Shown here: positions 39,874-48,627 of the stretch, piece by piece
How positions within the stretch are numbered: position 1 is the stretch's first letter
How the letters are laid out: the number at the start of each line of letters is the position of its first letter
Assembly (NCBI GenBank): GCA_009746045.1
Contig: RPFO01000406.1
Span: 2,036,287 to 2,096,286, forward strand
From: Mesostigma viride
Lineage: Eukaryota > Streptophyta > Mesostigmatophyceae > Mesostigmatales > Mesostigmataceae
Length of the DNA: 60,000 bases
Direction of reading: 5' to 3'
Notes under the pieces: generated by a model
What the model was told of the DNA's origin: nothing
The model's input: the letters and a program-made list of their open reading frames with translations, nothing else
The model's database searches: none
Translations under genes and position numbers: made by a program

Positions 39874-41061
39874 ATGGAAGATGGAGCTATCAACCAACAA
39901 GCGGGCTTTATGGGCTTCGGGCGGCGCGGCGCTGGGATGGATGGACGAGATGGACGCGATGGACGCGGTGGACGCGATGGACGCGGGGACGGCCAAGCGC
40001 TGGGAGACCAGGCTGATGTGCCAGATAATCAGAGCCAAGGATCGCAGGGCGGGCAGCACGCGCCAGCCGCAGATCAAGCGGCGCCTAAGCGACCAACCGT
40101 TGCTGAGGGGTACGCGGTGCTAGGCCAGTTTCAGTCCATCAAGGACAATTGGCAGCCCCGGGATGCTGAGAGGATGTTAGAGGACATGAACTTGTACACG
40201 GAGATATACAACGGTGACAAGCTTCGCATCCTGGCGTCTAGTGCCTACATACGGCAGTCGGCGAGGCGGCTGTTCAAGTTTGTTCGGGAGCGACATGCGG
40301 CGGGGGACACCTGGACGGCGTTTATGACGCGACTCAGGTCGTTCCTGAGTGACAAGAGGACCATAGATGGGTCCCACCTGAAGCAAGAATACCTGGACTA
40401 CAAGCCCATCAAGGGGCAACTAGTGGTCCACGCCTTTGAAGACTTCGTCAAGCTGAGGGAGGACGCCATGGCCAAGGGCTTCTTCGTCGCAGATCGGATG
40501 GCCATGGGCGACTTTCTCAAGTCGCTGCAGCTGGATCCGGTCACCATGGATAATGTGACCATCCACATGCGACAGGTCCATGGCTGGGCAGCCATGACGG
40601 ACCAGTTGTATGAGTGTTTCAGCGGCAAGTACGTGGGTGGTAAGCGCCCTCGTCAGGGTGATGAGGAGGCCACTGAACCCACGGTTAAGTCCATGAGGGG
40701 ATCGGGCCACGGGGGCCCAGCGCCCTCGAGAGGGCCTGAGACCTCTTCAAGGGGTCGAGGAAGGTCCAGGAGGGGGCGTGACAGAAGGGCTGGACGGGGG
40801 ACCCCGCCGAAGTCGGGACATCCACAGTCCCAGTTTGACTTCAAGAGGGTGGGTGGTCCTCCCAAGGCTGGGCCCAGCAGTGGGACCTCACGGGACATCA
40901 GTCAGGTGGAATGTTATTTCTGCCAGGGGAAGGGTCACTTCAGGAATGAGTGTCCCTCGTACCTGAGGCAGGAAGGTCAGAGCAAGCCAGCTCAGGGTGG
41001 CAGCAAGGACAAGGCTGGTCCATCCCAGGACAAGGGCAAGGGCAAGGCTGCTGATCATTGA
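39874..41061 (+). CDS. Gag of the outer Copia-like element
   Basis: 395 residues. GRDGRDGRGGRDGRG repeats near residue 25, then a capsid-like helical part (QFQSIKDNWQPRDAERML ... FMTRLRSFLSDKRTIDG ... FEDFVKLREDAMAKG), basic RG-rich linker (GRGRSRRGRDRRAGRG), and a CX2CX4HX4C knuckle CYFCQGKGHFRNEC near the end. It stops at TGA 41,059-41,061, 26 bp before the target site of the inner element. No protease motif between the knuckle and the stop. Confidence 0.88.
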   Translation: MEDGAINQQAGFMGFGRRGAGMDGRDGRDGRGGRDGRGDGQALGDQADVPDNQSQGSQGGQHAPAADQAAPKRPTVAEGYAVLGQFQSIKDNWQPRDAERMLEDMNLYTEIYNGDKLRILASSAYIRQSARRLFKFVRERHAAGDTWTAFMTRLRSFLSDKRTIDGSHLKQEYLDYKPIKGQLVVHAFEDFVKLREDAMAKGFFVADRMAMGDFLKSLQLDPVTMDNVTIHMRQVHGWAAMTDQLYECFSGKYVGGKRPRQGDEEATEPTVKSMRGSGHGGPAPSRGPETSSRGRGRSRRGRDRRAGRGTPPKSGHPQSQFDFKRVGGPPKAGPSSGTSRDISQVECYFCQGKGHFRNECPSYLRQEGQSKPAQGGSKDKAGPSQDKGKGKAADH

Positions 41062-41092
41062 CTTGAGCCTGCACACATCCCTGAACCCTGGA

Positions 41093-41471
41093 AGTTATGC
41101 AACACAAAGCTTGGAATGCTTGGGCACTGCCAAATGGCGTGTGTGTGCGTGAACGACGAGACACCTTGGCATTAGGATAATGTGGCACATATACTGCTGG
41201 CCAGCCGTCAACTATGGCTGGCCAGACTTTGCGTAAGTTAAACTAACTTACTGATCCTGGACGGACTAACCTATCAGTTACAACCTGATCTAGTCAGTCC
41301 TAACATGACAACTACAGTCCCGGTACTGAGGTACCGGCTCATCACATACTGAGTACAGCCACGTGTCCATGCCACGACTACTCTAGTCCAGCACCGTCCC
41401 AGTACCCAATTGGGCGCCGGCGGTGCTGGCACGTGTCCACTTAGGCTACAGGCGGGAGACTTAGACTAACT
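41093..41471 (-). repeat. inner Copia-like 3' LTR
   Basis: 379 bp; starts AGTTATGCAACAC, ends AGACTAACT on the plus strand. Confidence 0.93.
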
Positions 41472-41854
41472 CCCACTTTAAGTTTTCTTTGGGTTTCAAC
41501 AGAAACACACATAGCCATCAAATGGACGCAGCCATTCCCAATGCCTAAAAAAACTGTCAGATAACCTACTAGGACCCAAAGGTCACCTCACACATGTACA
41601 AGAGATGCATTAAAAAGGCCCCATGTCTCAAGCATGGTTTCTTAACTGAGTGAGATGGGTGCTCCAGGCCCCAGCATGTCATGGTCATCCAAACAAGTGT
41701 CTCACAAAATTTTATTCAATAAATAACACATTCATCATGTCCCAACTTTCTAGACCAGTGCTTCTCACTGTCAGAAAACTACCCAGCTGCCACTGCAGCC
41801 TTTCAGCTGCAGTATTAGGCAGGGGGTCATGGGCTAACATGTACAATGTGCCAG
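41472..41854. other. 3' untranslated region of the inner element
   Basis: On the minus strand AAAGAAAACTTAAAGTGGG forms the polypurine tract beside the LTR. No frame of interest. Confidence 0.65.
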
Positions 41855-43981
41855 TCACTTCAGACTGTAACCAGGGTTCATCAACCCATACAAGACCTGG
41901 TATTGTGGTCCTGCTGCTTGTGGCACCTTGGTCAGTGCATCTGCAGCATTGTCTTTGTCCCTGACGTGGGCTTTAGACTCCAGGTACTTGCATTCCTGTT
42001 TTAGCACAATCCAATCCAGGTCCGAGTGTACAGCCAAAGGATTGGCAAGGAAAGAGATGATAGATTGAGAGTCAGTCAGCAAATGTGCTTTCACTCCTGC
42101 AGAGCTACCAGCCTGGTGTTGAAGCCAGACCAGCAAGTGATTGAGATACCTTGCATGCAAGACAGAAGATACCACAGCCCTGCATTCAGCTACATTGCTA
42201 CTCACAGCTTTCCTCTTGTGCAATCTACTGAACCAGGAGACTAGTGACTTCTTCCCACCTTGGTTATGCAGGAAAAACAATCCAGCCTCTCTGGCTTGAA
42301 CCTTGGTAACTACCCTGGACTCCATTGAACTATCCATCATGCACGTGATGTGAATGGGAGTAAACAGGTCCAGTGAGTGAAGCATCAAAGGTGGACCATC
42401 ATGCAACAACTGCTTGATTGCCCGTGCTCCTACCTCCTGTAGTACCTCATCATCTACCCTGCTCACAAAAGCCAGGTGGGGTGCACATGTAGCACATAGC
42501 CAACCAAGCTTGCCTCTAATGGTAGGGCACATGTCAGGGGTGATGTGAACAGGCAGGACATCCAGACAAGACTTAATGTATTCAGCAGAGGCCTGCATGG
42601 AACAAACCCAGCTGCCCTGCTGCTGCAGCAACTCAAGCATCATGCCACAGAACTTGACTGGCTCCTTGCCCAGCTCTAGCTGCTTGCCAATCTCAAAACT
42701 GGCAGACACCTGAGCTATGAAAGCATCCACTGCAGCTCTAGGACCTGAGATTAACTGATCATCCCCATGCCAGACAAACATCATCATTCCATCAGGGTGT
42801 GGGATGACAAACAGGCAAGGGTCAATGTCATCATAGGTGGCCCCTAGCTTCATGAATACCTCCTGTGCAGACAGCCTAAAAATTTTTGGAGCTGACTGCA
42901 ACCCTTCAACCCCCAGGTTTGGCCTCAACAAGGGTTGAACAATATCCCTGTGCCACACCTTAGGAGTATTCACCACGTATACCTGACCTCTCCAGACCTG
43001 CTGTGCTATGGCAGGGTCCCCCTTTAGAAAGGCTCTTTTGATATCTGTGGCTTTACACACATAATCCTTCCCTGTATTAAGCTGATGCAAAAACAAGGAA
43101 AGCAACACCTTGAGAGACGTTTGCTGAATACCAGGAGTATAAAGCTCAGCCTCTGTCAGCTCTGTAGAGCCCCTGAACTCAGTAACACATGGCCTAGCAT
43201 GGAAAATGGGTGGTCCCCCATCAGCCTGAGGTTTATGCTTGCACACAAACTTTAACCTTAGCTTCTTGGCCCCAGCTGGCATAGCATCAAGAGGAGTCAC
43301 AGGTGGTGTGTGTGTGGGACTACGTGCATCTGGAACAACCCACTCCTCCCTGGCTTTGGTAAAAGCCTCAAGCCACTTAAGAAACCCAATCTGCGTCTGG
43401 CAGTCCCGTACAATATCATCATAGGACAGGGGAGACATGGATGCAACATCCCATCTACCAAGCCCAAACGCTGAAGGGTGTAGCTTTTGAGAGTGTATGA
43501 GGTCCTCCACACACGGTTCCTGACCTGGGAGGTACTTGGGCTTAACTGCATTGATGGCAGCATCCAACCCAGTGCTAATCTGGCTCAAAGGGATTTTAAA
43601 ATGATCTAGAGGCACCTGTCCTACCCCTGCCACACTCAACCTCCCAGCTGAGATGACAACACCAGGGTAAGATACAAAAGGTTCCCCTAACAGGGCATTC
43701 CCTGAGTAGCCCTCAACCACCTGAAATGGAGTGGGCATACCCAAGATTTGAATGCTCACCTGACCTTTGACCTGCATTTTGGTTTTGCCTGAAAAATCTG
43801 ACACTCTAGCCCATGGTGAGGCCTTCATTTTCAGACCAGATACAGCTTCTGCACTGATGATACTCACCTGTGCTTGGGTGTCTACAGCCAAAATACTAGG
43901 ATCTTGACCTGCATCCCCTACAGCATTGACCTGTGCTGTACCTGTTGCCACAACTGCTTTAGTGTTGTGTGCCTTGTGCAA
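41855..43981 (-). CDS. Copia-like protease-like domain, RT and RNase H (inner element)
   Basis: 708 residues. The protease-like domain comes first: ILAVDTQAQVSII (D34-T-Q-A), VSDFSGKTK, and ALLGEPFVS (about 97-104, the ILG-type block). RT: ATDIKRAFLKGD (D313) and CLFVIPHPDGMMMFVWHGDD (HGDD 405-408 in place of the usual YVDD). RNase H: CMMDSSMESRVVTKVQA ... SWFSRLHKRKAVSSNVAECR ... LLTDSQSII ... NAADALTK. Homologous throughout to 50,160-52,174. Residue 1 is internal: the same frame extends upstream (ADPVVPRKSFAEILKALHKA) and joins integrase by a one-base shift near 44,030. Confidence 0.88.
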   Translation of the reverse strand: MHKAHNTKAVVATGTAQVNAVGDAGQDPSILAVDTQAQVSIISAEAVSGLKMKASPWARVSDFSGKTKMQVKGQVSIQILGMPTPFQVVEGYSGNALLGEPFVSYPGVVISAGRLSVAGVGQVPLDHFKIPLSQISTGLDAAINAVKPKYLPGQEPCVEDLIHSQKLHPSAFGLGRWDVASMSPLSYDDIVRDCQTQIGFLKWLEAFTKAREEWVVPDARSPTHTPPVTPLDAMPAGAKKLRLKFVCKHKPQADGGPPIFHARPCVTEFRGSTELTEAELYTPGIQQTSLKVLLSLFLHQLNTGKDYVCKATDIKRAFLKGDPAIAQQVWRGQVYVVNTPKVWHRDIVQPLLRPNLGVEGLQSAPKIFRLSAQEVFMKLGATYDDIDPCLFVIPHPDGMMMFVWHGDDQLISGPRAAVDAFIAQVSASFEIGKQLELGKEPVKFCGMMLELLQQQGSWVCSMQASAEYIKSCLDVLPVHITPDMCPTIRGKLGWLCATCAPHLAFVSRVDDEVLQEVGARAIKQLLHDGPPLMLHSLDLFTPIHITCMMDSSMESRVVTKVQAREAGLFFLHNQGGKKSLVSWFSRLHKRKAVSSNVAECRAVVSSVLHARYLNHLLVWLQHQAGSSAGVKAHLLTDSQSIISFLANPLAVHSDLDWIVLKQECKYLESKAHVRDKDNAADALTKVPQAAGPQYQVLYGLMNPGYSLK

Positions 43982-45588
43982 GGCCTTAAGAATCTCAGCA
44001 AATGACTTCCTGGGAACGACAGGATCTGCTCTTTTTGTGACTCCTCCAGGTGTGAGGGAGGTGCTACCTGCTGCTCACCCTGTGCACCGTCCTCCTGCCC
44101 AGGTGGACTATTGGGTTGTAGTGGGGCTGCACTACTGAGGAACACAGGAGCTTCTACTGTGGTGCTAGTGCTTGCATCAATGACGTCCTTAGCCAATTCA
44201 TTGGGTGAGATCAATCCACCAGACTCCTGCTCTGAATCCATGTCCAAGAATTCTACCCCTGACACGTCTGCCAGTGGTGGGTAATAAAGCTTGAGTCTAT
44301 GCTTGCTGACCACACGCTCTCTGTCATGTTGTATAGTGACTGCAGTCCCTTCTTCATGAATTTTGGTGACTACAGCTGGACCGTGCCATCTGGCAGAGTG
44401 TGCTCTTCCTCTGTCACCCTCTCTGAAAAATAACACATGGTCCCCCACTTCAAACACAGGCCTGGCATTGTTTTTGTCTTTCTTTGCCAGCAACTTGGCT
44501 AAGTGCTGCCTTTGTGTGTTGTAGTGAGTGTGTACCTCTGAAGCATAGCTGCCTGACTGAAGGCCAGTTGGGGTGATTTCCCCAAAAGGTGAGGACATTA
44601 TTGGTTTGGCGTTTAGCTGGGTAGTCACCCCTGCTGCCCAAGATGCCCTGTCAGCATAGCTACCAGAGTCAGCCAACCTGGATGGCATTTTTCTTATCAC
44701 ATCCCTGATGGCTCTCATGGTACGTTCTACCAACCCCTGACGTTCATGATCTTGAGCCCCAGACACTTCTATCTTGGGCAGGTCATTCCTGTCCTGGATG
44801 CAGAGAAACTGCTGATCCAGCATTACTTTTTCAATGGGGTGAAAACGTGCCAAGGCTATCTGTAAAGCTCTGTGCAGCTGCTCTTTATCCATCCCAGGCA
44901 GGGGCTCCACTACCACAAACCTTGACCAGGCATCCTTTATGACTAGGTAGTATACCGTGTCCTTCACCACGTGTATAACATCCCCAACCAGTTTGCCTCT
45001 AGCCAGTGGTGGTGTGGCCACATGCCATTTTCTGGGCTTAGGAGCATATAGCTGACATTGCTCACAGTGCTTACGTACGTGCCTGCACATCTGTTCCAGA
45101 TCATGGCCTTGTATTTTATTGGCTAGCCTTTCAGCCACAGCCTCATGGCCCATAACCTTGTGCAGTTGCTCTGCTAGAGCACCATACGTGATTACCTTTT
45201 CTGCTGCTGCACTAAGGGAAGCTATGGTGGGGTCACGCATCATGTGTGACAGTGTCATGTCATATGCCACTTCCCAATCCACATCATCACACTCAGGCAA
45301 CACTTGGCAGACAGAAGGTAACAGGAAACCATTTGTGAAAAATGGTGAGGGTAGCTTACAGGTGTCACCCTGGTCTGCCGCCCCCGCGCGGTTGTAGCGC
45401 CCTGGCGTGGTCTTGTTGTGCCTGGGTGCCGTGCAGCGCGCTCCTGCTGCAATGGGGTGACGTGTTTTCCAGCATCCAGGACAAACATCAACGTCAGAAC
45501 CATAGTCGGGTTTGCCTTTCCAGCAGTCATCTTTTAGGTGCCCCTTACAAAGGCACCTAGTGCAATGCTTGGTGGGGTCATGAGGCAA
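43918..45588 (-). CDS. Copia-like zinc knuckle and integrase (inner element)
   Basis: 556 residues. Knuckle CTRCLCKGHLKDDC (C9, C12, H17, C22) ends Gag. Then a second Cys/His cluster (CPGCWKTRHP...C). Integrase HHCC (H143, H148, C175, C178: LHKVMGHEA ... CEQC) and DDE core: D203 (GDVIHV), D258 (VMLDQQF), E289 (RQGLVERTMRAIR). C-terminal domain FEVGDHVLFFREGDRGRAHS ... KHRLKLYY. No D-[ST]-G protease motif lies between the knuckle and integrase. The last about 25 residues are out of frame with the downstream protease-RT part. Confidence 0.88.
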   Translation of the reverse strand: MPHDPTKHCTRCLCKGHLKDDCWKGKPDYGSDVDVCPGCWKTRHPIAAGARCTAPRHNKTTPGRYNRAGAADQGDTCKLPSPFFTNGFLLPSVCQVLPECDDVDWEVAYDMTLSHMMRDPTIASLSAAAEKVITYGALAEQLHKVMGHEAVAERLANKIQGHDLEQMCRHVRKHCEQCQLYAPKPRKWHVATPPLARGKLVGDVIHVVKDTVYYLVIKDAWSRFVVVEPLPGMDKEQLHRALQIALARFHPIEKVMLDQQFLCIQDRNDLPKIEVSGAQDHERQGLVERTMRAIRDVIRKMPSRLADSGSYADRASWAAGVTTQLNAKPIMSSPFGEITPTGLQSGSYASEVHTHYNTQRQHLAKLLAKKDKNNARPVFEVGDHVLFFREGDRGRAHSARWHGPAVVTKIHEEGTAVTIQHDRERVVSKHRLKLYYPPLADVSGVEFLDMDSEQESGGLISPNELAKDVIDASTSTTVEAPVFLSSAAPLQPNSPPGQEDGAQGEQQVAPPSHLEESQKEQILSFPGSHLLRFLRPCTRHTTLKQLWQQVQHRSML

Positions 45589-45599
45589 CCTCTTGTCCC

Positions 45600-46465
45600 C
45601 CCCTGCTGGCTTAGCACCCCCTGGCTTGCTAGCTCCCCCACTTTGTTTTCTGTTTTTATTGTTATTGTTCTTTCCCCCCCCTTGTTTCCACCTCCCCCAC
45701 TTTTGTTGTTTTTGTTTTTATCCCCCCCATTACCGCCTTTACCTGGGCTACCAGCGACTGCATCTGCTTCTTGGAGAGCCCCGTACCTGAGGCTTCCTCC
45801 CCCTTTACCTGCTTCACCTTTCCCTCCTTGGCTGCAGCAGCAAACGGCTCTAGGCATTGCTGCACATAGGCCATTGCCTTCCTAAAGTCCTCCCACTTAT
45901 CCTTAGACCTGCCAGGATTACTGACAGGGTGGTGGGGTCCAGTTCTGCCTTTTGTAGCCATAGGTGTACTAGGTACTTGGCATTGAGCTTCTTCAGCTCC
46001 TCATCTCCCTCTATGTACATGACATATTTTTTGTTGTCACTCACATAGTCACGCTTATTGACCTTATAGGCCTCTATCCACTGGAAGCCCTTAAGCACTT
46101 CTAAGTGCTCCCCCGTGGTAACAAGTGCCCTAAGATCAACCATGAACTGCGCCCACAACACATTTTCTGCCACGTCTACCCCGCTGCTGGCACGCTTTTG
46201 GTACAATTGTACCAACTGCTGGATAGGCTTGGCAGATTGATGGATGGGTGTGGACGCACGTAGAGAGGCAAACCAATCACGGACATTGTCGCTAGCATAT
46301 GCATGTGACAACTTAAACAACCACTCCCTAGCTTCGTCCTGGGTGTGGCCCTCTGGCAAACCCGGAAACACTAGCTTGTCCTCTTTCTTTTTTGGATCAA
46401 ACCTGGGCCTGTTCAAGGCCATATTGGAGGTTGTGGTCGTTCCTGCTGGTTGTGGCTGCTGCTGC

Positions 46466-46497
<32 letters not shown>

Positions 46498-46746
46498 CCG
46501 CTCCCCGCCCTCGTGCCGTGTTGGTGCAGACTCCTGGGTGCCATGTCCACCCCTGCCCTGGTTGCCCCCCCTCTCCCCGTCATCCTCCCCCTCGTCCCTC
46601 TCGTCCCTCCTGCGTTTTTGCTGTGGCTGGCACGCCTCCTCCGGTGCCCTGCGTTTTGTTGGCTTCAGCGAGGCCACCAGCCTCGCCACCGTGTCTGCTA
46701 GGCGGCCATGCTCGCCCGGGGTGAGCTCCCGCCCCTCGTCCAGCAT
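45600..46746 (-). CDS. Gag of the inner Copia-like element, frameshifted
   Basis: Reads LTPGEHGRLADTVARLVASL, a basic-acidic linker, a polyglutamine run (about 15 Q, encoded by CAG/CAA), then a capsid-like part (KKEDKLVFPGLPEGHTQDEA ... WLFKLSHAYASDNVRDWFAS ... FKGFQWIEAYKVNKRDYVSD-like), to about 45,915. The frame shifts there (SNPGRSKDKWEDFRKAMAYV, QQCLEPF...) and again in G-rich homopolymers near 45,680-45,730 before reaching the zinc knuckle. Confidence 0.8.
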
Positions 46747-46759
46747 CTGCTGGGCCAGT

Positions 46760-47551
46760 GGAGTTGCCTCCGGATGTCCTCCCGGTGGACAAGGTCGCTG
46801 GACCGGGTTCGCCCCGGTGCGTCACCCTGGTCCTTGCCGCTGTGCCGTCTCGGTTTGAGATGGTATGCGTTGGCTGCGACAAAAAATGGTAGAGTTGTTC
46901 GGTAGAAATGCGTTCATCCGGCATCAAACCAAATTCAGCTCTTACCGCCTCCCCCATGCATCCCCTCACCGCAGCCTTCTTGATGTTCTTCGACATACGG
47001 CGTCGCTGCTTCAGCATACGCCTCTCCAGGCGACCTACGCTTGCCTCCCAGGCGGCCAGATGCCTGCGGTAGCGCTCCTCGGCTTCCCGACGAGCCGGCC
47101 CCTGCAAAGGTGCTATCTCCGCGACCTTCCGGTATTTCCAGCTCTTCAGGTCGCGGGTGAGACGCTCACACCTCACCTTGGTGTGAGACATCTTCACCCG
47201 AATCCTGGCCGCGAGCGCCTCCGCCCTGTCACGCTCTTGCTGCTCGCGCAGCTTCCTCTGCGCGATCACGTTCCGCCTCCGCTGCTTCTTCTCCCTCTCC
47301 GCCTTGAAGACCGCGAGCCTCCTCTGAGCCTCCTTCTCTCGCGCCTGCATAGCCGGCGTCATCTCCACCAGGTCGTCCGCTTCGGACGCCGACGGACCCG
47401 TCAAAGAATACTCCGACTCCTGCAGCACTCCATCAATCTCCCTCGGGATCGTTGCCGACCGTCGAAGGCGCTGGAAACACGCCAGGTCCGCCCTCCGCAC
47501 CACTTCATGGGTCGGCGACGCTGACCTCGGCGACGCTGACCTCCTCATCAA
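46760..47551 (-). CDS. coiled-coil ORF upstream of gag (inner element)
   Basis: Starts MMRRSASPRSASPTHEVVRR. Long charged helix (AREKEAQRRLAVFKAEREKK, QRRRNVIAQRKLREQQERDR) and a second helical part (RREAEERYRRHLAAWEASVG). The frame continues to 46,580 but overlaps gag there and looks unnatural after ISNRDGT. No known domain; probably an accessory or N-terminal Gag-like part. Confidence 0.55.
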
Positions 47552-48128
47552 TGCCGCGCGGACCTGGCAGCATCCTCCATTTGTTGGGCGCGCTCACGTG
47601 CGCGCACTGCCAACCTCCGCTCTTCTGCGGACTCCTGCTCCTGCAGGCTCTGCGCCATGCAGCATCTGCTGCCACCTGCGCACTGCGCGCCTCGTCTGCC
47701 GACGATGGCTGCAGTCCAAACAAACCCAGCGAGCTGGTTTCCGACACGCTGTCGGACTCCCCACTCTCCTCCTCCTCCGACTCGGGCCCCGCCCCCGCAC
47801 CACGTGGTGCATATGGTGGTCCCCTCGGACGCACCACCGGGGTCGACCCCCGCGCCCTACGCATCAGGGGAACGCGCACCACGACGTTCTCCACAACGTC
47901 ACGGTACGTCGGGTCGGCTGCCTCCATCGCCGCATCCTCAGGATGCATGGGATCCTGAGCATCCCGGTTCTCGTAATCCTGGCGCATACTCTCCAGGATC
48001 GAGTCCGACGTCCCCGAGTCATCGGACATCGGGGACGACGACGACTGGTACCTCGTCACCGACGGCGACTCCTCCTCCGAGGAAGTCGCGCCCACAAGGG
48101 CCTTTCCCTTGTTGTTCTTGGGAGCCAT
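47505..48128 (-). CDS. acidic ORF at the 5' end of the inner element
   Basis: ATG at 48,128: MAPKNNKGKALVGATSSEEE, Ser/Glu-rich, RVPLMRRARGSTPVVRPRGP, then ESEEEESGESDSVSETSS. Near 47,660 the better coding continues in another frame (AQSLQEQESAEERRLAVRAR, ERAQQMEDAARSARH, stop), so a one-base shift is likely. Analogous in position to 38,857-39,771 of the outer element. Function unknown. Confidence 0.5.
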   Translation of the reverse strand: MAPKNNKGKALVGATSSEEESPSVTRYQSSSSPMSDDSGTSDSILESMRQDYENRDAQDPMHPEDAAMEAADPTYRDVVENVVVRVPLMRRARGSTPVVRPRGPPYAPRGAGAGPESEEEESGESDSVSETSSLGLFGLQPSSADEARSAQVAADAAWRRACRSRSPQKSGGWQCAHVSAPNKWRMLPGPRGIDEEVSVAEVSVADP

Positions 48129-48230
48129 TAGTTCAAAAAGATGGGTAAAAAAATGGAAATGGGTGTTTGCGAACTGTACGTTTCGCACGCTCGTCGTTTT
48201 GTCGTGTATGTTTTTGGAGTTTTTAATGCA

Positions 48231-48609
48231 AGTTATGCAACACAAAGCTTGGAATGCTTGGGCACTGCCAAATGGCGTGTGTGTGCGTGAACGACGAGAC
48301 ACCTTGGCATTAGGATAATGTGGCACATATACTGCTGGCCAGCCGTCAACGATGGCTGGCCAGACTTTGCGTAAGTTAAACTAACTTACTGATCCTGGAC
48401 GGACTAACCTATCAGTTACAACCTGATCTAGTCAGTCCTAACATGACAACTACAGTCCCGGTACTGAGGTACCGGCTCATCACATACTGAGTACAGCCAC
48501 GTGTCCATGCCACGACTGCTCTAGTCCAGCACCGTCCCAGTACCCAATTGGGCGCCGGCGGTGCTGGCACGTGTCCACTTAGGCTACAGGCGGGAGACTT
48601 AGACTAACT
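48231..48609 (-). repeat. inner Copia-like 5' LTR
   Basis: 379 bp, near-identical to 41,093-41,471; followed by CTGGA. Confidence 0.93.
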
Positions 48610-48627
48610 CTGGAGGGTGCCCCAGGG

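Larger units (their letters stand above)
41093..48609 (-). mobile_element. inner Copia-like LTR retrotransposon
   Basis: LTRs 41,093-41,471 and 48,231-48,609 (379 bp each, about two differences seen) with AGTTA...TAACT ends and CTGGA duplications (41,088-41,092 and 48,610-48,614). 7.5 kb, minus strand. Order: unknown coiled-coil ORFs, gag, zinc knuckle, integrase, protease-like domain, RT, RNase H. A purine tract adjoins the 3' LTR at 41,472-41,490. A few frameshifts, mostly in homopolymers. Confidence 0.93.
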